A stretch of DNA of 23,976 nucleotides from DAOTXK01 sp034435395 (lineage in GTDB: Bacteria; Chloroflexota; Anaerolineae; Aggregatilineales; Ch27), in assembly GCA_034435395.1 (NCBI GenBank), contig DAOTXK010000286.1:1-23976 (forward strand), in the 5' to 3' direction. Below are positions 20,290 to 23,976 of this stretch, piece by piece; within the stretch, counting starts at the first letter, position 1, and every line of letters starts with the position of its first letter. The notes under the pieces are model-generated. The model did no database searches. It saw only the letters and a list, made by a program, of their open reading frames with translations, and was not told where the DNA came from. The position numbers were made by a program, and so were the translations under genes.

Positions 20290-21324
20290 TCATCCCCCCA
20301 TCAGATGATCGAGGATCAGACGGTCCAGTTCTTCATAATCGCGGGCGGCGATCAGGGCCTCGACGGCGGGCTGGTCCAGGCTGCGGGCCAGCGCCACCAG
20401 CCGCAGGAAGAGGTGCAGGCTGTTGCGTAAATGTTTGGTGGCCAGCTCCGGCGGCTGGGTGCGCAGCGCCTTCACGTCCAGGCCGACCATGCCCGTCTCA
20501 TAATAACGATTGCGGTCCAGCACCAGCACCTGGTTGAAGGCCCGCCGCAGGTTGACCGTCCCAAAAGCGCGATCCTGGTCGAACTTGAGGCCGTTCTGAT
20601 CGTTGAGGTGCACGGACCACAGCTTGCCGAAGCTCAGGGCAAAGGCCATCTCGTCGGCGGGGTCCAGCCCGGCCAGGACGGCGTGGGCGCTCTCCAGCAG
20701 CGCGCCGACGCGGTTAGGGTCGGATGTGCGGTAGCCCAGGGCGATGGCGTGGCCCATCGTCGGGATGTAAGACAGGTCCATCGGCTCGTTGGGTTTGGGT
20801 TCCACGGCGATGCGCACGCCCGGCGCGTAGTCCAGCATCATGTCCAGCGCCTCCACCAGCCGGTCGGTCGCCAGGACGGCGTCTTTGGCCTCGCGCAGGT
20901 AGGTGCCCTCCCGCGCCAGCCACACCACCACCAGCCCGGTGCCCAACTCCTGAGCGATATCCAGGCATTTTTTGGCCCGGTCGGCGGCGTAGGCGCGGGC
21001 CTGGGCGCTGTTGGCGGTGAAGGCCCCGTCCACGGTCAGCGGGTGCTCCCACAGGCGCGGCGCGACGAATTCCGCCACCAGGCCGAAGTCGTCCAGGCGG
21101 ACCTTCATGGCGCGGGCCGTCTGGTGAATCTGCCCCGGCGTCAGGTCGTCCAGGCCGGGCACGGCGTCGTCGTCGTGGAACTGCACGCCGTCAAAGCCCA
21201 GTTCCCGGTAGACGGTCAGTTTCTCGGCGAAGGTGCGCTCCGGGCGGACCGGCGGGCCAAACGGGTCCGCGCCAGCGTGGATGTTCCAGGGGCCAAAGGT
21301 GAAGCGATAACCGTACTTGTCCAT
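20290..21324 (-). CDS. xylose isomerase-family sugar isomerase (XylA-like)
   Basis: A 344-residue TIM-barrel protein of the short (Streptomyces-like, class I) xylose isomerase family, which interconvert aldoses and ketoses such as xylose and xylulose using two divalent metals. Equivalents of catalytic and metal residues are seen: H50/D53 in FHDDD, E175/K177 in VEPKP, E211/H214 in ESAHAVLAG, D249/D251 in KFDQD and D283. The segment between the equivalents of Asp245 and Asp255 appears two residues shorter (VHLNDQNGLKFDQD), so the metal ligand at that site is uncertain. The start is ATG at 21324, without a strong ribosome site. No xylulokinase or sugar transporter is adjacent, so another aldose could be the natural substrate. 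Confidence 0.82.
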   Translation of the reverse strand: MDKYGYRFTFGPWNIHAGADPFGPPVRPERTFAEKLTVYRELGFDGVQFHDDDAVPGLDDLTPGQIHQTARAMKVRLDDFGLVAEFVAPRLWEHPLTVDGAFTANSAQARAYAADRAKKCLDIAQELGTGLVVVWLAREGTYLREAKDAVLATDRLVEALDMMLDYAPGVRIAVEPKPNEPMDLSYIPTMGHAIALGYRTSDPNRVGALLESAHAVLAGLDPADEMAFALSFGKLWSVHLNDQNGLKFDQDRAFGTVNLRRAFNQVLVLDRNRYYETGMVGLDVKALRTQPPELATKHLRNSLHLFLRLVALARSLDQPAVEALIAARDYEELDRLILDHLMGG

Positions 21325-21464
21325 GGCTGTCTGAGCGGCAGACCGGCGTTCAGGCCGCGCCGCCCCTCCTCCTTTCTGGGAATCGCGTCGGCGTGCCGCG
21401 TATTAGACCGCAGATCGCGCCGGGCGCGCAACGGCCCCTCGGCGCGCGCTGCCGGCCCGGCGGG

Positions 21465-21950
21465 TTAACTGACGCCCCAGGTGGGGTCGATGGCTGCGGG
21501 CGGCACCTCGAAGTCCTCCTCCGGGGTGGCCGGACGGACGACCTCGAACGTCTCGAAAAACACTTCCGGCTCGCACGGGTAGCAGGACCCGTCCTCGTAG
21601 GCGATGATAAAATAGCCGGGTTCGGCGTGGAAGTTTTCGCCCCGTATGGCGAAGGTCAACGGCTCATATGTCTGGAAGGCCCGCAACTCCATCACCTTCT
21701 TACGCACCCGGAGCGCCTGGCCATCGGCGGTGGGGCCGATCACCTCATAGAGCCGGTCAAATTCGCTCCCCGGCACGGGCCACTGTTCGCCCTTCACGCC
21801 GGTCAGGACGTAGTCGCCGACCTGGGCGGTGCGCGGGCCTTCCCACGTGTCGGTGAGGGTCTTTTCGTCCACGTACTGCGCGATCAACTCGACCGGACGT
21901 CGGCGGACGATGTAGATCGCGCTGCGGGCCGCCGTATCATCCCTCATCAT
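21465..21950 (-). CDS. unknown 161-residue protein with two similar modules
   Basis: I do not recognise a named family. From ATG at 21950 (MMRDDTAARS) there is AAGGGG five bases upstream, which decides this start over a longer frame. The protein is soluble, with no signal peptide or membrane segment. Two related modules are visible: residues 44-72 (VGDYVLTG, GEQWPV, F-D-x-x-YEV) and 111-140 (PGYFIIAY, GSCYPC, F-E-T-FEVV), suggesting an internal duplication of a small beta-rich unit of the PGDY type seen in phage-related and hypothetical proteins. The second module has a CYPC pair that could bind metal or form a disulfide. It lies between a histidine kinase and the isomerase gene on the same strand, with no clear functional link. 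Confidence 0.65.
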   Translation of the reverse strand: MMRDDTAARSAIYIVRRRPVELIAQYVDEKTLTDTWEGPRTAQVGDYVLTGVKGEQWPVPGSEFDRLYEVIGPTADGQALRVRKKVMELRAFQTYEPLTFAIRGENFHAEPGYFIIAYEDGSCYPCEPEVFFETFEVVRPATPEEDFEVPPAAIDPTWGVS

Positions 21951-22086
21951 GTCGTCCCCTTGCATGATCGGCCAGGAGCCGGGCGGGCGGTGAGGCCATG
22001 ATACGCCGGTCGCGGGGCGGACGGCAAGCGAGGAGGTTGACAAAACCTAACCGGAGGAGAACGCCGCTGCCATGCCCGGCGGGCGG

Positions 22087-23976
22087 TCACGCGGACCAAA
22101 GGCGGGCGTGGTCAGGGGTTGATCCCAGCAGGGGCAGGCGCAGCGTGAAGGTGTTCCCCTGGCCGATCGTGCTGGCAGCGGCCACGGTGCCGCCGTGCGC
22201 CTCGACGATTGACCGGGCGATGGTCAGTTCCAGGCCGGTCGTTTTGATGGGGCCTTCGGTGGCCTTAAAAAACGGCTCGAAGATATGCGGCAGCAGCTCG
22301 CGCGGCGTGCCGGGGCCGCTGTCCTGGATGGTGATGACGGCGTGATCCGCTTCGGCCTCCAGGCGGACCTGGACTCTCCCACCCTCCGGGCTGGCGTTAA
22401 TGGCAAAGGCGATCAGGTGGGTGAGGGCGTCGCGCAAGCGCCAGGGATCGACGGAGGCGCGCAGCAGCTCCGTCGGCAGGTCATGCACCAGGTCGATGCG
22501 CCGGTTGACCGCCCGATGGATCTGGGTGGTGAGCACGCTGGTGAGCAGGTCTTGCAGCAGGGCCTCCTCTCGCTGCAAGGCAATCGCCTCCTGCTCCAGG
22601 TAGGAGATATCCAGCATCTGGCCGATCAGGTCGGTCATGTGGGCCGCCGTCTCCTCCAGCACCCGCAGGTGATCGTCATGTTTCTCCGGCTGGCGGCGCA
22701 GCAGGTAGAGGCGGGTGGTGATGTTGGTCATGGGGGTGCGAAGCTGGTGAGCGGCGTTGGTGATGAAGTGATCTTTCTGCGCCTGGAGCGTCTTGGCCGC
22801 GCTGATGTCGCGGACCAGTGTGACGGTGGAGAGCGAGTCCGCCAACTGCTCGATGGCCGTGATGGTCAGCGCTGCCTCAAACAGGGAGCCATCCTTCCGC
22901 TGGATCGTCGCCTCGCCCTGCCAGGAATCGCCGGGCTTGACGGTCGGCAGGGCGAAAGGGGTGAACGGCCCGATGCCCCCCGCCGCTGCGCCGGGGAACA
23001 GCTGGCGGAGCTGATCCAACGGCCCGTTCAGTTCCTCGACGGTATAGCCCGTCATCCGGGCGAAGGCCGGGTTGACGCGGCAGGCGGCGGTGCCTTCGGC
23101 ATAGATCAGCCCCTCCCCCATGCCGTCCACGATAGCCTGGAGCTGCGCCCGCTCGTTTTCCAGCTCGACGGTCCGCTCGATAACATAGGTCTCCAGCCGG
23201 GCGTTGAGGACCTGGAGGGCCTGCTCGTGCTGTTTGCGCTCGGTGATGTCGCGGAGCACGATGACGTGACCGACGACCCGGTCGCGCCGGTCGCGCACCG
23301 GCGACCGGCTGACGTCATAGAAGCGCTGGCCTCCGCCCTGGGGGAAGAGGAGCCGGTTGACTGGCAGGGTGGAGGTCTGATCGCTGGCGTCGAGCAGGGC
23401 CGCCCCCTGCGGCCAGATGCGGTTCAGCGGCTGCCCGGCAGCCCGGTCGAGCGGGCACGCCAGCAGTCGCTGGGCGGCCAGGTTGAGATCGATGACGCGG
23501 GCGCTGGTGTCCACCACGATCACGGCATCCTGAACGCTGTCCATCACGGCGGCCCGGGCCACCGGGATAAGGCCGCCCCGGTCCAGGTGTCTGGTGCTCC
23601 AGCTGGCCGCCAGGATGCTGGCCAGGCACACCAGCGGGATCAGGTGATAGAGCCAGGCCGGGGCCATGCTCAGATCGTCCAGGGCGACGACCGCCATCGG
23701 GGGGACGACGATGAGGAACAGCACCCAGGCCTGCCGCCGCTGGGGATGGCGGCGCTGAAGGACGACCCGGCCAGCCAGGATCAGGCCCGCCCCTAACAGG
23801 CTGTAGTTGTACAGGGCCACCAGCCAACCCACCAACCCGCGTTCAGGATGTTGGAGCACCGGGCGGGAATCGACCGTCTCCACCACATAATGCGGCCAGA
23901 ACAGGCCATGCCAGGCGTTGGTGAACACCAGGATCACCCAAACGAGGGGCACCAGGCTCAGGGCGACCAGTTGTCG
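22087..23976 (-). CDS. 7TM/PAS-PAS sensor histidine kinase with degenerate ATPase domain (5' partial)
   Basis: At least 630 residues; the frame is open to the right edge, so the N-terminus is missing. Visible order: membrane helices of a HisKA_7TM-like sensor (VWVILVFTNAWHGLFWP and three more), PAS1 (DSVQDAVIVVDTSARVIDLN), a coiled coil, PAS2 (GMGEGLIYAEG to VRDISAAK), HisKA with AAHQLRTPMTNI (phospho-acceptor His codon 22747-22749), then an ATPase domain. There the N box reads THLIAFAINASP: both conserved Asn are replaced (His at 22417-22419, Phe at 22405-22407). The G2 box reads TTGLELTI instead of GxGLGLAI. G1 (DSGPGTP) and the F box (FEPFF) remain. ATP or Mg2+ binding is therefore doubtful. 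No response regulator is adjacent. Confidence 0.88.
   Translation of the reverse strand, partial: RQLVALSLVPLVWVILVFTNAWHGLFWPHYVVETVDSRPVLQHPERGLVGWLVALYNYSLLGAGLILAGRVVLQRRHPQRRQAWVLFLIVVPPMAVVALDDLSMAPAWLYHLIPLVCLASILAASWSTRHLDRGGLIPVARAAVMDSVQDAVIVVDTSARVIDLNLAAQRLLACPLDRAAGQPLNRIWPQGAALLDASDQTSTLPVNRLLFPQGGGQRFYDVSRSPVRDRRDRVVGHVIVLRDITERKQHEQALQVLNARLETYVIERTVELENERAQLQAIVDGMGEGLIYAEGTAACRVNPAFARMTGYTVEELNGPLDQLRQLFPGAAAGGIGPFTPFALPTVKPGDSWQGEATIQRKDGSLFEAALTITAIEQLADSLSTVTLVRDISAAKTLQAQKDHFITNAAHQLRTPMTNITTRLYLLRRQPEKHDDHLRVLEETAAHMTDLIGQMLDISYLEQEAIALQREEALLQDLLTSVLTTQIHRAVNRRIDLVHDLPTELLRASVDPWRLRDALTHLIAFAINASPEGGRVQVRLEAEADHAVITIQDSGPGTPRELLPHIFEPFFKATEGPIKTTGLELTIARSIVEAHGGTVAAASTIGQGNTFTLRLPLLGSTPDHARLWSA

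Noticed and set aside
1..23976. tRNA, rRNA, CRISPR array, insertion sequence or phage genes
   Set aside because: No cloverleaf, repeat-spacer pattern, transposase or integrase was found. The short direct repeats around the R-M region are coding relics, not IS ends.

Overview
This is a GC-rich, gene-dense chromosomal window with no rRNA, tRNA, CRISPR array or transposase that I can see. Several traits suggest a Chloroflexota (Anaerolineae-like) bacterium: a Ser/Thr kinase joined to a TolB-like beta-propeller, a histidine kinase with an N-terminal 7TM-type sensor, Pro/Thr/Ala-rich linkers in a lipoprotein cytochrome, and a NrfD-type redox module. This taxonomic reading is an inference. Both edges cut genes: a DUF3267-like putative metalloprotease at the left and a large histidine kinase at the right.

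Layout. 3-440 (+) partial HExxH membrane protein. 456-512 a short relic that repeats the 3' end of the methyltransferase gene located 4.6 kb away. 629-3309 (-) a three-gene cluster: VOC/glyoxalase protein, MFS exporter (one-base TGATG overlap) and a URO-D-fold protein. 3485-5128 a lower-GC insert with a divergent type II restriction-modification pair: a BglII-like endonuclease with a recognisable D-x8-E-x-Q catalytic triad, and a TSPPYN beta-class DNA methyltransferase. 5314-7455 (-) membrane Ser/Thr kinase with TolB-like sensor. 7699-8655 (-) unknown membrane protein with 20-residue NPF repeats. 8912-9427 (+) NUDIX hydrolase. 9579-11295 (+) OmpR-type response regulator plus soluble PAS histidine kinase, closed by a strong terminator. 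11519-15670 (+) an apparent operon: LysR regulator, octaheme cytochrome c, 4x[4Fe-4S] TAT-exported ferredoxin subunit and NrfD quinone-site subunit. 15692-17638 (-) KimA-like potassium/APC permease. 17869-19389 (-) exported bactofilin-like protein with a polytopic membrane domain, divergent from 19602-20186 (+) a lipoprotein monoheme cytochrome c. 20290-21324 (-) xylose-isomerase-family protein. 21465-21950 (-) unknown protein with an internal duplication. 22087-23976 (-) partial histidine kinase with a degenerate ATP-binding domain.

How the parts fit. The cytochrome/FeS/NrfD genes should form a membrane complex that moves electrons between the quinone pool and periplasmic or extracellular carriers. 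No catalytic molybdopterin subunit is present, and the operon is headed by its own LysR regulator. The nearby lipoprotein cytochrome is a plausible but unproven partner. The R-M pair looks horizontally acquired, and the relic tail at 456-512 suggests this locus held another methyltransferase copy or was rearranged around the R-M genes. Three signal-transduction proteins (Ser/Thr kinase, an intact two-component pair and a probable degenerate kinase) make this a regulatory-rich neighbourhood. No intergenic stretch exceeds about 260 bases. The longer ones (8656-8911, 11296-11518, 17639-17868, 19390-19601) hold promoter-like elements and inverted repeats described below.
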